Below are positions 15,342 to 25,722 of a stretch of 64,000 nt of DNA, one piece after another. The DNA is from Enterobacter mori LMG 25706. Lineage in GTDB: Bacteria > Pseudomonadota > Gammaproteobacteria > Enterobacterales > Enterobacteriaceae. Numbering within the stretch: position 1 is the first letter of the stretch; each line of letters starts with the position of its first letter. The position numbers were made by a program, and so were the translations under genes. Under the pieces are notes generated by a model that saw only the letters and a program-made list of their open reading frames with translations, was not told the DNA's origin and made no database searches. The stretch spans positions 719,324 through 783,323 of the forward strand of contig NZ_GL890780.1 in the NCBI RefSeq assembly GCF_000211415.1, written 5' to 3'.

Positions 15342-15720
15342 GAGTTAATCCTTAACTTATGAGTCATAGCAAATACAATACCGACGTAAACAATCCATGT
15401 TTGTCGCTATCATCCCCGTATGCAGAAAGCATGTGGCGATAATATAGAAATCCTAAATACATGCAATTTAGGTTTATTAATTATTCTTTTTAGATTTACT
15501 CAAACTATAGATGGATTTTATAAAACAGGTTATGCAAGTCCTTTACAGGCTATTTATATTCACAATGAATATTGCTTGCGTTAAGTTATTACGAACACAA
15601 CGTTATTCCAAAATATCTTTCATTTGGAATAATGCATTGCATTGTTTAAATTTCATACAAACCTATACAGGAAAAAAATATTCTCCCGGCAAGCAACAGA
15701 ATATTTACATCAATAACAAA
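15342..15720. other. AT-rich intergenic region upstream of the fimbrial operon
   Basis: About 380 bp, clearly richer in A+T than its surroundings. It must hold the promoter of the minus-strand fimbrial operon; no single promoter stands out. A plus-strand frame of 81 codons (15511-15756) runs into the sspB terminator, lacks a Shine-Dalgarno and matches nothing I know, so I do not call it a gene. High A+T upstream of fimbrial genes often marks H-NS silencing; that is inference. Confidence 0.5.
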
Positions 15721-15752
15721 AAAATCCAGCCGACTGACGAGGGCTGGATTTT
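15721..15752 (-). terminator. sspAB terminator
   Basis: An 11-bp stem, AAAATCCAGCC (15721-15731) and GGCTGGATTTT (15742-15752), downstream of sspB on the minus strand, followed by a T-rich run (TTTTTTGTTATTG). Intrinsic terminator. Confidence 0.85.
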
Positions 15753-15768
15753 ATAACGGATGAATACG

Positions 15769-16266
15769 TTATTTTACCACTCTGAGGGCAGGGCGCCCCC
15801 CGCGCGGCGGCGGATCGTCATCCGGATCGTTATCATCCTGGTGATCCGGTTTGTCACCATCAATAACGGACATCACCGTGTCGCTTTCGCGCTCTTCGGT
15901 TGCATCGTCATCATTCAGGCTGGCAACGTCTTCGTCATAAGCCGCTTCCGGCTCGAACATGGTACCCGCGCCGTTTTCACGCGCGTAGATAGCCAGCACG
16001 GCAGCCAGCGGCACAGAAACCTGACGCGGCACGCCGCCGAAACGCGCGTTAAAGCGCACTTCGTCGTTTGCCAGCTCCAGGTTACCCACCGCGCGCGGCG
16101 CAATGTTCAACACGATCTGTCCGTCACGTGCATATTCCATAGGTACCTGCACGTCCGGCAACGTCACATCCACAACCAGGTGCGGCGTGAGCTGGTTATC
16201 CAGCAGCCATTCATAGAAGGCGCGCAGCAGATACGGACGGCGTGGGGAAAGTTGTGACATTTCCAC
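15769..16266 (-). CDS. sspB: ClpXP adaptor SspB
   Basis: SspB delivers ssrA-tagged proteins and RseA fragments to ClpXP. The N-terminal substrate-binding domain (SPRRPYLLRAFYEWLLDNQL onward) is followed by an acidic linker and the C-terminal ClpX-docking tail RGGRPALRVVK. I choose the GTG at 16266, giving 165 residues as in E. coli, with GAGG 9 nt upstream inside the end of sspA. The ATG at 16272 (overlapping the sspA stop as TAATG) and the ATG at 16260 are alternatives. Confidence 0.95.
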   Translation of the reverse strand: MEMSQLSPRRPYLLRAFYEWLLDNQLTPHLVVDVTLPDVQVPMEYARDGQIVLNIAPRAVGNLELANDEVRFNARFGGVPRQVSVPLAAVLAIYARENGAGTMFEPEAAYDEDVASLNDDDATEERESDTVMSVIDGDKPDHQDDNDPDDDPPPRGGRPALRVVK

Positions 16267-16271
16267 AGTCA

Positions 16272-16910
16272 TTAGCCTCGGCCGAGACGCATTTCACGTT
16301 CCGGCTCAGTCAGAGAAGCCAGGAAAGAGTCGCGTTCAAATACGCGCGTCATGTAGCCTTTCAGCTCTTTCGCACCAGGACCGCTGAACTCAACACCCAG
16401 CGTAGGCAGACGCCACAGCAGCGGTGCAAGGTAGCAATCGACCAGGCTGAACTCATCGCTCAGGAAGAAAGGCTTCTGACCAAAGACTGGTGCGATTGCC
16501 AGCAGCTCTTCACGCAGTTGTTTACGTGCAGCATCCGCTTCAGACGACGTACCGTTAACGATAACGTTCATCAGCGTATACCAGTCTTTTTCGATACGCT
16601 GCATGTACAGGCGGCTTTCACCACGCGCAACAGGGTAAACAGGCATCAGTGGCGGATGCGGGAAACGCTCATCCAGGTATTCCATAATGATACGGGATTC
16701 CCACAGGGTCAGCTCGCGATCCACCAGCGTTGGTACGCTCTGGCTCGGGTTGAGATCGATCAGATCCTGAGGCGGGTTATCCTTTTCCACATGCTCGATC
16801 TCAAAACTGACACCCTTCTCGGCCAGCACGATACGAACCTGATGGCTATAAATGTCAGTAGGACCAGAAAACAGCGTCATTACCGAACGTTTGTTGGCAG
16901 CGACAGCCAT
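16272..16910 (-). CDS. sspA: Stringent starvation protein A
   Basis: A 212-residue GST-fold protein that binds RNA polymerase and supports stationary-phase and acid-stress expression. It has the thioredoxin-like N-terminus (FSGPTDIYSHQVRIVLAEKG) but is not an active transferase. The surface motif Pro84-His85-Pro86 (FPHPPLMP), needed for function in E. coli, is intact. It is the first gene of the sspAB operon. Confidence 0.97.
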   Translation of the reverse strand: MAVAANKRSVMTLFSGPTDIYSHQVRIVLAEKGVSFEIEHVEKDNPPQDLIDLNPSQSVPTLVDRELTLWESRIIMEYLDERFPHPPLMPVYPVARGESRLYMQRIEKDWYTLMNVIVNGTSSEADAARKQLREELLAIAPVFGQKPFFLSDEFSLVDCYLAPLLWRLPTLGVEFSGPGAKELKGYMTRVFERDSFLASLTEPEREMRLGRG

Positions 16911-17163
16911 GAAAACCTCCAGGTATATTCAGAATTTTACTGCTACCGGCCCACCAGGGCCAGCCAGATGATGTATTGCCCATCCCAGAGAAAACACATT
17001 GTTCAAGAATCGAACAAAAATCGAGTATTCACCGATATTTGGGCAGAAAATTGGATGATAGTTTACCAGATTTTGATGGCTTTGTGGTGAGGGGATTCTG
17101 GAAATGTGGAAAAAGAGGAGATATATCAACTCATGTTGTGGACAACCTACGCATTATCCATAA
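16911..17163 (-). promoter_or_regulatory. sspA promoter region
   Basis: The region between rpsI and sspA. On the minus strand it contains GGTAAACTATCATCC, a -10-like element (complement near 17050-17065), but no convincing -35. sspA probably has its own promoter here because the rpsI terminator lies immediately upstream. No small gene is visible. Confidence 0.45.
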
Positions 17164-17187
17164 AAAAACCCGCCGAAGCGGGTTTTT
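17164..17187 (-). terminator. rplM-rpsI terminator
   Basis: A 10-bp stem AAAAACCCGC / GCGGGTTTTT with a CGAA tetraloop, ending in a T-run on the minus strand. It closes the ribosomal protein operon. Confidence 0.9.
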
Positions 17188-17216
17188 CGCCAATCGTTCT
17201 GCGTAAGCAGAATGGA

Positions 17217-17612
<396 letters not shown>

Positions 17613-17624
17613 CTATAATCCCGA

Positions 17625-18300
<676 letters not shown>

Positions 18301-18409
18301 GCCCTCACCCCCAGCCCCTCTCCCACAGGGAGAGGGTGGCGTTTGTTAAGTCCTGATGCCCTCCCCCCCAGCCCCACTCCCACGGGGATAGGGTGGCATT
18401 TGTTACGGC
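18301..18409. repeat. Two tandem REP-like palindromic units
   Basis: Two units about 57 bp apart share the frame GCCCTC-C-rich-AGCCCC...GGGTGGC...TTTGTTA. Unit 1 has a perfect 9-bp stem (18316-18324 / 18328-18336). Unit 2 (18373-18381 / 18385-18393) has the same layout with two mispairs. A third relative is at 1-33. They lie between the rplM promoter and the zapE stop codon. Confidence 0.7.
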
Positions 18410-19527
18410 ATATGCTCCAGCTTGAGGTATTCCTCGCTCTGCATCTCCTGCAGGCGCGACAGGCAGCGCTGGAACTCAAACTTCAGCCGCTCGCCCTGGT
18501 AAATCTCATATAAAGGAACCTCGGCGCTGACCACCAGCTTAACGTGGCGCTCGTAAAACTCGTCCACCAGCGCAATGAAGCGTCGCGCTTCGCTTTCCAT
18601 CAGGCGCGTCATCACCGGCACATCCAGCACCATCACGGTGTGGAACAGGCGCGAAAGCGCGATGTAATCATGCTGGCTGCGGGCATCGACGCAGAGTGTC
18701 GCAAAGGAGACGGCCAAGGTTTGATTTTCTACGCCCTGAGTTTGTAAGGGACGATGGTTAATCTCGAGTTCCGGGGCGCGCTCACGTTTTGCCCCCGCCA
18801 GCGCCAGCCACAGTTTATCCATCTGATTTGTGGTTTCTGCGTTCAACGGCGAAAGCCACAAATGAGCCTGAGTCAGCGTGCGCAGGCGGTAATCCACGCC
18901 CGCGTCGACGTTCATGATGTCGCAATGCTGTTTTATCGCATCGATAGCGGGCAGGAAGCGCGCGCGCTGCAAACCATTGCGGTACAGCTCGTCCGGCGGG
19001 ATGTTCGAGGTCGCCACGAGCGTAATCCCACGCGCAAACAGCGCTTTCATCAACCCGCCCAGCAGCATCGCATCCGTAATATCGGAAACAAAAAATTCGT
19101 CAAAGCAGAGTACGTCCGTCTCCGCCTTAAAGCGGTCGGCCACAATCTCCAGCGGATCGCTTTTGCCCTGCAATGCCGTCAGCTCTTCGTGAACCCGCAG
19201 CATGAAGCGGTGAAAATGCAGGCGCTGTTTACGCGTGCCCGGCAGGCTCTGGTAGAACATGTCCATCAGCCAGGTTTTACCGCGCCCGACGCCCCCCCAC
19301 ATATATAAGCCACGTACCGACGCGTTAACCTGAAGTTCTTTTTTTCCCAACAACCGACCGAACGCCGCCTTCAGCCCACCGCTTTGCACCGCCTCTGCGG
19401 GTTTCGCTGTGAGCTCCTGATAAATCGTATCCAGGCGATTAACCGCTTCACGCTGGACGTCATCCGGCTGATGTGAGCCCTCGTTCAGGGCCAGTTGGTA
19501 ACGCGATGAGGGTGACAGGCTTTGCAT
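18403..19527 (-). CDS. zapE: Cell division protein ZapE (AFG1-like ATPase)
   Basis: A 374-residue ATPase that associates with the Z-ring late in division, mainly under stress. Walker A GGVGRGKT is at about 78-85 and Walker B VLCFDEF near 139-145; other family stretches are YRNGLQRARFLPAI and ARSQHDYIALSRLF. The start at 19527 (MQSLSPSSRYQLALNEG) matches E. coli; the frame continues upstream to 19560. A run of seven C (coding strand G) sits in VGGVGRGK. The gene is divergent from zapG, also a cell envelope gene. Confidence 0.96.
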   Translation of the reverse strand: MQSLSPSSRYQLALNEGSHQPDDVQREAVNRLDTIYQELTAKPAEAVQSGGLKAAFGRLLGKKELQVNASVRGLYMWGGVGRGKTWLMDMFYQSLPGTRKQRLHFHRFMLRVHEELTALQGKSDPLEIVADRFKAETDVLCFDEFFVSDITDAMLLGGLMKALFARGITLVATSNIPPDELYRNGLQRARFLPAIDAIKQHCDIMNVDAGVDYRLRTLTQAHLWLSPLNAETTNQMDKLWLALAGAKRERAPELEINHRPLQTQGVENQTLAVSFATLCVDARSQHDYIALSRLFHTVMVLDVPVMTRLMESEARRFIALVDEFYERHVKLVVSAEVPLYEIYQGERLKFEFQRCLSRLQEMQSEEYLKLEHMP

Positions 19528-19716
19528 AATCTTATTGTTATTCCTTCGGTTATGACTCATCAGCAGGCGCGACTGATGAAAAAAAGGCCGTTCTACACTA
19601 CGCGATGATACGTCAGGATTCCACTTCTGAAGAAATAGCGGTTATAGTGGCAATATCAGGCACAGGCCGGAGCCGAGCCAACACCCTACGGAACAACAAG
19701 ACAACGGGAGAAGTTC

Positions 19717-20115
19717 ATGACCTGGGAATATGCGCTAATCGGTTTAGTCGTCGGCATCGTCATCGGTGCTGTGGCCATGCGTTTCGGTAATCGCAAATTG
19801 CGTCAGCAGCAGTCACTGCAGTACGAACTGGAAAAGAACAAAGCCGAACTGGAAGAGTATCGTGAAGAGCTGGTCAGCCACTTTGCCCGTAGCGCCGAGC
19901 TGCTGGACAACATGGCGACTGACTATCGCCAGCTGTATCAACACATGGCGAAAAGCTCCAGCAGCCTGCTGCCGGAAATGACCGCAGAAACGAACCCGTT
20001 CCGCAACCGTCTGGCAGACTCTGAAGCGGGTAACGATCAGGCTCCGGTTCAGATGCCACGCGACTATTCGGACGGCGCGTCCGGCCTGCTGCGCGGTGGC
20101 GCAAAACGCGATTAA
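19717..20115 (+). CDS. zapG: Cell envelope/division protein ZapG (YhcB, DUF1043)
   Basis: A 132-residue inner-membrane protein with one N-terminal membrane helix (ALIGLVVGIVIGAVAMRFG) followed by a cytoplasmic coiled coil (residues about 25-60, QQSLQYELEKNKAELEEYRE) and the conserved PFRNRLADSEA and QMPRDYSDGASGLL tail. E. coli YhcB helps balance envelope synthesis and interacts with the elongation and division machinery. Shine-Dalgarno GGGAGAAG precedes the ATG. Near-identical to E. coli. Confidence 0.95.
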   Translation: MTWEYALIGLVVGIVIGAVAMRFGNRKLRQQQSLQYELEKNKAELEEYREELVSHFARSAELLDNMATDYRQLYQHMAKSSSSLLPEMTAETNPFRNRLADSEAGNDQAPVQMPRDYSDGASGLLRGGAKRD

Positions 20116-20137
20116 TCGCAAAACATGAATAAATTTT

Positions 20138-20160
20138 ACGGGCGCATCTCTTGCGCCCGT
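20138..20160 (+). terminator. zapG terminator
   Basis: A 9-bp stem ACGGGCGCA / TGCGCCCGT with loop TCTCT, followed by CCTTTCTT. Intrinsic terminator ahead of degQ. Confidence 0.75.
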
Positions 20161-20285
20161 CCTTTCTTCCCGTCCCCAGCTATTATTTAGTCAAACACCT
20201 CATTGTTCAGCGGTTGAAAATTCAATAACATCAAGATGTTTTTGGGCCGTTCTTCTTTCATTCCAGGATACGAGAGTCAGCATCA

Positions 20286-21653
20286 ATGAAGAAAAAAAAC
20301 CAGCTGTTGAGCGCTTTAGCGTTAAGTGTCGGGTTATCTCTCTCGGCGTCCTTTCCTGCCCACGCGGCACTGCCTTCGCAGGTGCCGGGACAGGCAGCCA
20401 TTCCTAGCCTCGCGCCGATGCTGGAAAAAGTGCTGCCCGCCGTGGTCAGCGTCCAGGTCGAAGGCACCGCGCGGCAAAGCCAGCGCGTGCCGGAAGAACT
20501 GAAGAAATACTTCGGTGATGAATCTCCCGACCAGCAGGCGCAGCCATTTGAAGGACTGGGCTCTGGGGTGATCATTGATGCGGCCAAGGGCTATATCCTG
20601 ACCAACAACCACGTGATCAGTCAGGCGGATAAGATCAGCGTCCAGCTCAATGATGGCCGCGAATTTGACGCCAAACTGATCGGCGGCGATGACCAGAGCG
20701 ATATTGCGCTGCTGCAGATCCTAAAACCCAGCAACCTGACGCAGATTACCATTGCGGACTCCGACACGCTGCGCGTGGGCGATTTTGCCGTCGCCGTCGG
20801 TAACCCTTTCGGCCTGGGCCAGACTGCCACCTCCGGGATCGTCTCCGCACTTGGGCGCAGCGGCCTGAACCTGGAAGGGCTGGAAAACTTTATTCAAACC
20901 GACGCGTCTATTAACCGCGGTAACTCGGGTGGTGCCCTGCTCAACCTGAACGGTGAGCTTATTGGTATCAACACGGCGATCCTCGCGCCCGGCGGCGGCA
21001 GTATCGGGATTGGCTTTGCCATACCGAGCAATATGGCCAAAACCCTGTCTCAACAGCTCATTCAGTTTGGTGAAGTCAAACGTGGACTGCTGGGCATCAA
21101 AGGGATGGAGATGAGCGCGGATATCGCCAAAGCCTTTAACGTCAACGTCCAGCGCGGCGCGTTTGTCAGCGAAGTGCTGCCAAATTCCGGGTCGGCGAAA
21201 GCAGGCGTGAAATCCGGCGATGTCATCGTCAGCCTGAACGATAAACCGCTGAACAGCTTCGCAGAACTGCGTTCTCGCATTGCCACCACCGAGCCTGGCG
21301 CCAAAGTGAAACTCGGTTTGATTCGCGACGGCAAACCGCTGGACGTTGAAGTCACGCTGGATAAGAGCACCTCCTCTTCCGCCAGCGCGGAGCTGATCGC
21401 CCCGGCCCTGCAAGGCGCGACGTTGAGCGACGGCCAGCTAAAAGACGGCACGAAAGGCATTACTATTGATACCGTCGAGAAGAGCAGCCCTGCCGCACAG
21501 GCGGGATTGCATCAGGATGATGTCATCATCGGCGTGAACCGCACTCGCGTGCAATCTATTGCAGAAATGCGCAAGGTGCTGGAAAGTAAGCCAACGGTCA
21601 TTGCCCTGCAGGTTATGCGTGGCAAAGAGACTATCTATATTTTATTGCGCTAA
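20286..21653 (+). CDS. degQ: Periplasmic serine endoprotease DegQ
   Basis: A 455-residue HtrA-family protease and chaperone of the periplasm. A signal peptide ends in ASFPAHA (about residue 27). The catalytic triad is His109 (LTNNHVIS), Asp139 (QSDIALLQ) and Ser214 (RGNSGGAL). Two PDZ domains follow (about 255-345 and 360-455). Residue numbers equal those of E. coli DegQ. It lies 92 bp upstream of degS, which may share a transcript or use its own promoter. Confidence 0.98.
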   Translation: MKKKNQLLSALALSVGLSLSASFPAHAALPSQVPGQAAIPSLAPMLEKVLPAVVSVQVEGTARQSQRVPEELKKYFGDESPDQQAQPFEGLGSGVIIDAAKGYILTNNHVISQADKISVQLNDGREFDAKLIGGDDQSDIALLQILKPSNLTQITIADSDTLRVGDFAVAVGNPFGLGQTATSGIVSALGRSGLNLEGLENFIQTDASINRGNSGGALLNLNGELIGINTAILAPGGGSIGIGFAIPSNMAKTLSQQLIQFGEVKRGLLGIKGMEMSADIAKAFNVNVQRGAFVSEVLPNSGSAKAGVKSGDVIVSLNDKPLNSFAELRSRIATTEPGAKVKLGLIRDGKPLDVEVTLDKSTSSSASAELIAPALQGATLSDGQLKDGTKGITIDTVEKSSPAAQAGLHQDDVIIGVNRTRVQSIAEMRKVLESKPTVIALQVMRGKETIYILLR

Positions 21654-21745
21654 GCATTTGCGACCCCGGACATCACCGCTGCATGTGATGTCCGGATAAC
21701 TCATGTTATGCTGCAAACCGTTCATTTTTTAACGACACGCGCATC

Positions 21746-22813
21746 ATGCTTTTAAAGCTCTTTCGTTCCATTGCTATCGGTTTGATCGTTGCTGCCCTGC
21801 TGTTGGTGGCTATGCCGTCTTTGCGTCAGTTCAACAAACTGACGGCCCCCCAGTTTGACAGTACGGATGAAACGCCTGCCACTTACAATCAGGCTGTTCG
21901 CCGTGCCGCACCCGCCGTGGTCAACGTTTATAACCGAGGACTGAATACCTCGGCCCATAACCAGCTGGAGATCCGCACGCTCGGCTCCGGCGTAATTATG
22001 GATGAACGTGGCTACATCATTACCAACAAGCACGTGATTAACGATGCCGACCAGATTATCGTCGCCTTGCAGGATGGTCGCGTATTTGAAGCGTTACTCG
22101 TGGGCTCGGACAGCCTGACCGACCTGGCGGTTCTTAAGATCAACGCCACGGGCGGCCTGCCCACCATTCCGATCAACCGTAAACGCACGCCACATATTGG
22201 CGACGTCGTGTTGGCGATAGGTAACCCGTACAACCTGGGCCAGACCATTACCCAGGGGATTATCAGCGCCACCGGTCGAATCGGCCTGAACCCGTCTGGG
22301 CGGCAGAATTTCCTTCAGACCGATGCCTCTATCAACCACGGTAACTCCGGCGGCGCGCTGGTGAACTCACTGGGTGAGCTCATGGGCATCAACACCCTCT
22401 CGTTCGATAAGAGTAACGATGGCGAGACGCCGGAAGGGATTGGTTTTGCGATTCCATTCCAGCTGGCAACCAAGATCATGGACAAGCTCATTCGCGACGG
22501 GCGCGTGATCCGTGGCTACATTGGTATTGGTGGACGTGAAATTGCGCCGATGCATACCCAGGGCGGTGGGATCGACCAGATTCAGGGGATTGTGGTGAAT
22601 GAAGTGTCGCCAGGTGGCCCGGCCGCTAATGCGGGTATTCAGGTTAATGATGTCATTGTGTCGGTTAATGGCACGCCAGCAGTTTCTGCTCTCGAAACGA
22701 TGGATCAGGTGGCGGAAATCCGACCTGGCTCAATCATCCCTGTTGAAGTCATGCGGAATGATAAGAAGCTGACGATTCAGGTGACGATTCAGGAATACCC
22801 GGCGACAAACTGA
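21746..22813 (+). CDS. degS: Site-1 protease DegS of the sigma-E pathway
   Basis: A 355-residue inner-membrane-anchored HtrA protease. It senses unfolded outer-membrane porin tails through its PDZ domain and cuts RseA to release sigma-E. One N-terminal membrane anchor (AIGLIVAALLLVAMPSL), then His96, Asp126 and Ser201 (HGNSGGAL), all at the E. coli positions, then one PDZ domain. It ends in IQEYPATN as in E. coli. Confidence 0.98.
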   Translation: MLLKLFRSIAIGLIVAALLLVAMPSLRQFNKLTAPQFDSTDETPATYNQAVRRAAPAVVNVYNRGLNTSAHNQLEIRTLGSGVIMDERGYIITNKHVINDADQIIVALQDGRVFEALLVGSDSLTDLAVLKINATGGLPTIPINRKRTPHIGDVVLAIGNPYNLGQTITQGIISATGRIGLNPSGRQNFLQTDASINHGNSGGALVNSLGELMGINTLSFDKSNDGETPEGIGFAIPFQLATKIMDKLIRDGRVIRGYIGIGGREIAPMHTQGGGIDQIQGIVVNEVSPGGPAANAGIQVNDVIVSVNGTPAVSALETMDQVAEIRPGSIIPVEVMRNDKKLTIQVTIQEYPATN

Positions 22814-22820
22814 TGTGTAT

Positions 22821-22852
22821 AAAAAAACCGAAGCACAGGCTTCGGTTTTTTT
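22821..22852. terminator. Bidirectional terminator between degS and mdh
   Basis: A stem CCGAAGC (22828-22834) / GCTTCGG (22839-22845), extended by A-run and T-run pairing on both sides; loop ACAG. Serves the convergent degS and mdh transcripts. Confidence 0.9.
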
Positions 22853-22853
22853 T

Positions 22854-22881
22854 GCCGGGTAGCGCTTACGCTTACCCGGAC
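22854..22881. repeat. REP-like element next to mdh
   Basis: GCCGGGTA (22854-22861) and TACCCGG (22873-22879) form an imperfect hairpin with inner GCG/CGC pairing, followed by ACTACAAA. This is the shape of enterobacterial REP elements (GCCGG...CCGGC-CTACA). Confidence 0.6.
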
Positions 22882-22900
22882 TACAAAGGGAGAGAACGTT

Positions 22901-24173
<1,273 letters not shown>

Positions 24174-24211
24174 TTTGCATAAAAATTCATCCACATGCAT
24201 AATAATGTTGT
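24174..24211. promoter_or_regulatory. ARG boxes controlling argR (autoregulation)
   Basis: Box 1 (24174-24191) has TGCAT-AAAA-ATTCA and box 2 (24194-24211) TGCAT-AATA-ATGTT. The boxes are 20 bp apart, one less than the usual 21. I recall the same closer spacing for the E. coli argR operator, where repression is weaker. They end 26 bp before the argR start codon. Confidence 0.75.
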
Positions 24212-24234
24212 TTCTATCGTCATATTCCGGGTGA

Positions 24235-24708
<474 letters not shown>

Positions 24709-24715
24709 TCCTCCT

Positions 24716-24735
24716 CCCCGCGGCCTGCTGCGGGG
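24716..24735 (+). terminator. Possible argR terminator
   Basis: A 6-bp GC stem CCCCGC / GCGGGG with an 8-base loop, 8 nt after the argR stop, followed by ATTGTTCT. The T-run is weak. Confidence 0.45.
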
Positions 24736-25082
24736 ATTGTTCTGCCCCCGTTACGTTATCCCCTTTTTTCTACTGCCTTTTACTTTGACAAATAGTGCTT
24801 TTTACCAGCCACTAACATTCACCTGGTGAATACTAAGGCGCAAAACCGCACAAAATATCAAAGTACTATATCCGTATGATTTTATTGACTTTAGCATCAC
24901 GAATTGATGATAAAGTAACCATTTTTATGCATTTTGGTTATATAAATCTTATCCGTTAACACGCAATAACACATGAAACAATTAGTCTGGTATTAATTTA
25001 TCACGTTATTAGTGTATACTTGATTTTGTGATGAGGGTCACAAAGCAAGACCCCACTAAAAAATTCGACGAGGTAAAGAATC
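24736..25082 (+). promoter_or_regulatory. yhcN promoter region with CRP-like palindrome
   Basis: AT-rich. A -10-like TATACT (25015-25020) precedes a perfect TGTGA-TGAGGG-TCACA core at 25027-25042, so the palindrome would sit on the start of transcription, a repressing position. In RNA the same palindrome could form a 7-bp hairpin. The Shine-Dalgarno is GAGGTAAAG before the yhcN ATG. No gene is seen in the rest. Confidence 0.5.
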
Positions 25083-25346
25083 ATGAAAATCAAAACTACT
25101 GTAGCGGCTCTGAGTATCCTGTCTGTCCTGTCATTCGGCGCTTTTGCGGCTGATTCCATCAACGCAGATCAGGCGCAATCCCGTGAGGCAATCGGCACGG
25201 TGTCTATTGGCGCGGTCGGTACGTCTCCGATGGATATGCATGAGATGCTGAACAAGAAAGCGGAAGAAAAAGGTGCATCCTCTTATCGCATCATCGAGGC
25301 GCGTAGCGGTGACACCTGGCACGCAACTGCTGAACTGTATAAATAA
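25083..25346 (+). CDS. yhcN: YhcN family stress-response periplasmic protein (DUF1471)
   Basis: An 87-residue secreted protein with a signal peptide (MKIKTTVAALSILSVLSFGAFA) and one DUF1471/BhsA-McbA fold: IGTVSIGAVGTSPMDMHEMLNKKAEEKGASSYRI. E. coli YhcN responds to peroxide and acid stress. Nearly identical to E. coli. Confidence 0.95.
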   Translation: MKIKTTVAALSILSVLSFGAFAADSINADQAQSREAIGTVSIGAVGTSPMDMHEMLNKKAEEKGASSYRIIEARSGDTWHATAELYK

Positions 25347-25374
25347 ACCCTCGTCGTATCTGCGCATACGACTT

Positions 25375-25406
25375 GCCCCTGGCCTCACGGTCAGGGGCTT
25401 TTTTTT
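25375..25406 (+). terminator. yhcN terminator
   Basis: A 10-bp stem from GCCCCTGGCC (25375-25384) to GGTCAGGGGC (25389-25398), loop TCAC, one G-T pair, followed by eight T. It overlaps the end of convergent yhcO. Confidence 0.9.
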
Positions 25407-25677
25407 AATGTCGCGCATTAAAACGCAACTGTCCTTCCAGCTCTTCTTCGGCTTCATCAAACAGCAGGATCAGCGCGCCAAAGCGTCTGCGCAGCTTGTC
25501 GGGCAAATGAATGAACTCGATCTCCAGCGGTAAGGGCAACTGACTGCCGGTAACCACATCCCACAGCGTATCCAGATTGGTGACGCTTTCCCGCTCCAGG
25601 TTGAATACCCGGGTAAATTCTCGATAAAAGTCGTCCTGACTGTCGATTTCGTCAAAATCAAAGGTATACGTTTTCAT
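25405..25677 (-). CDS. yhcO: Barstar-family protein YhcO
   Basis: A 90-residue protein of the barstar (barnase inhibitor) fold: [18 protein letters not shown] at the start, LDTLWDVV and [12 protein letters not shown] in the middle, [14 protein letters not shown] at the end. No barnase-like RNase is seen nearby, so an immunity role is not supported. In E. coli it precedes aaeB directly; here an aldehyde dehydrogenase gene lies between them. Confidence 0.93.
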   Translation of the reverse strand: MKTYTFDFDEIDSQDDFYREFTRVFNLERESVTNLDTLWDVVTGSQLPLPLEIEFIHLPDKLRRRFGALILLFDEAEEELEGQLRFNARH

Positions 25678-25722
25678 TGCCAGCCACCCGGTACAGGCGG
25701 GCGGAATATGCCGCCCTGTCTA

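Noticed and set aside
10843-15752. The fimbrial cluster as a newly acquired island
   Set aside because: No integrase, tRNA, direct repeats or IS at its ends, and E. coli has related genes at the same locus; inversion or replacement in place is simpler.
15511-15756. 81-codon plus-strand frame upstream of the fimbrial operon
   Set aside because: No Shine-Dalgarno, composition like the surrounding AT-rich DNA, and it runs through the sspB terminator hairpin.
25405-25677. Barstar-like YhcO as the immunity half of a toxin-immunity pair
   Set aside because: No barnase-like RNase or secretion gene adjacent; the gene is a conserved housekeeping locus in E. coli.
25698-25716. GGGCGG/CCGCCC hairpin between the aldehyde dehydrogenase and yhcO as a terminator
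   Set aside because: Six-bp stem with no T-run; too weak to call.
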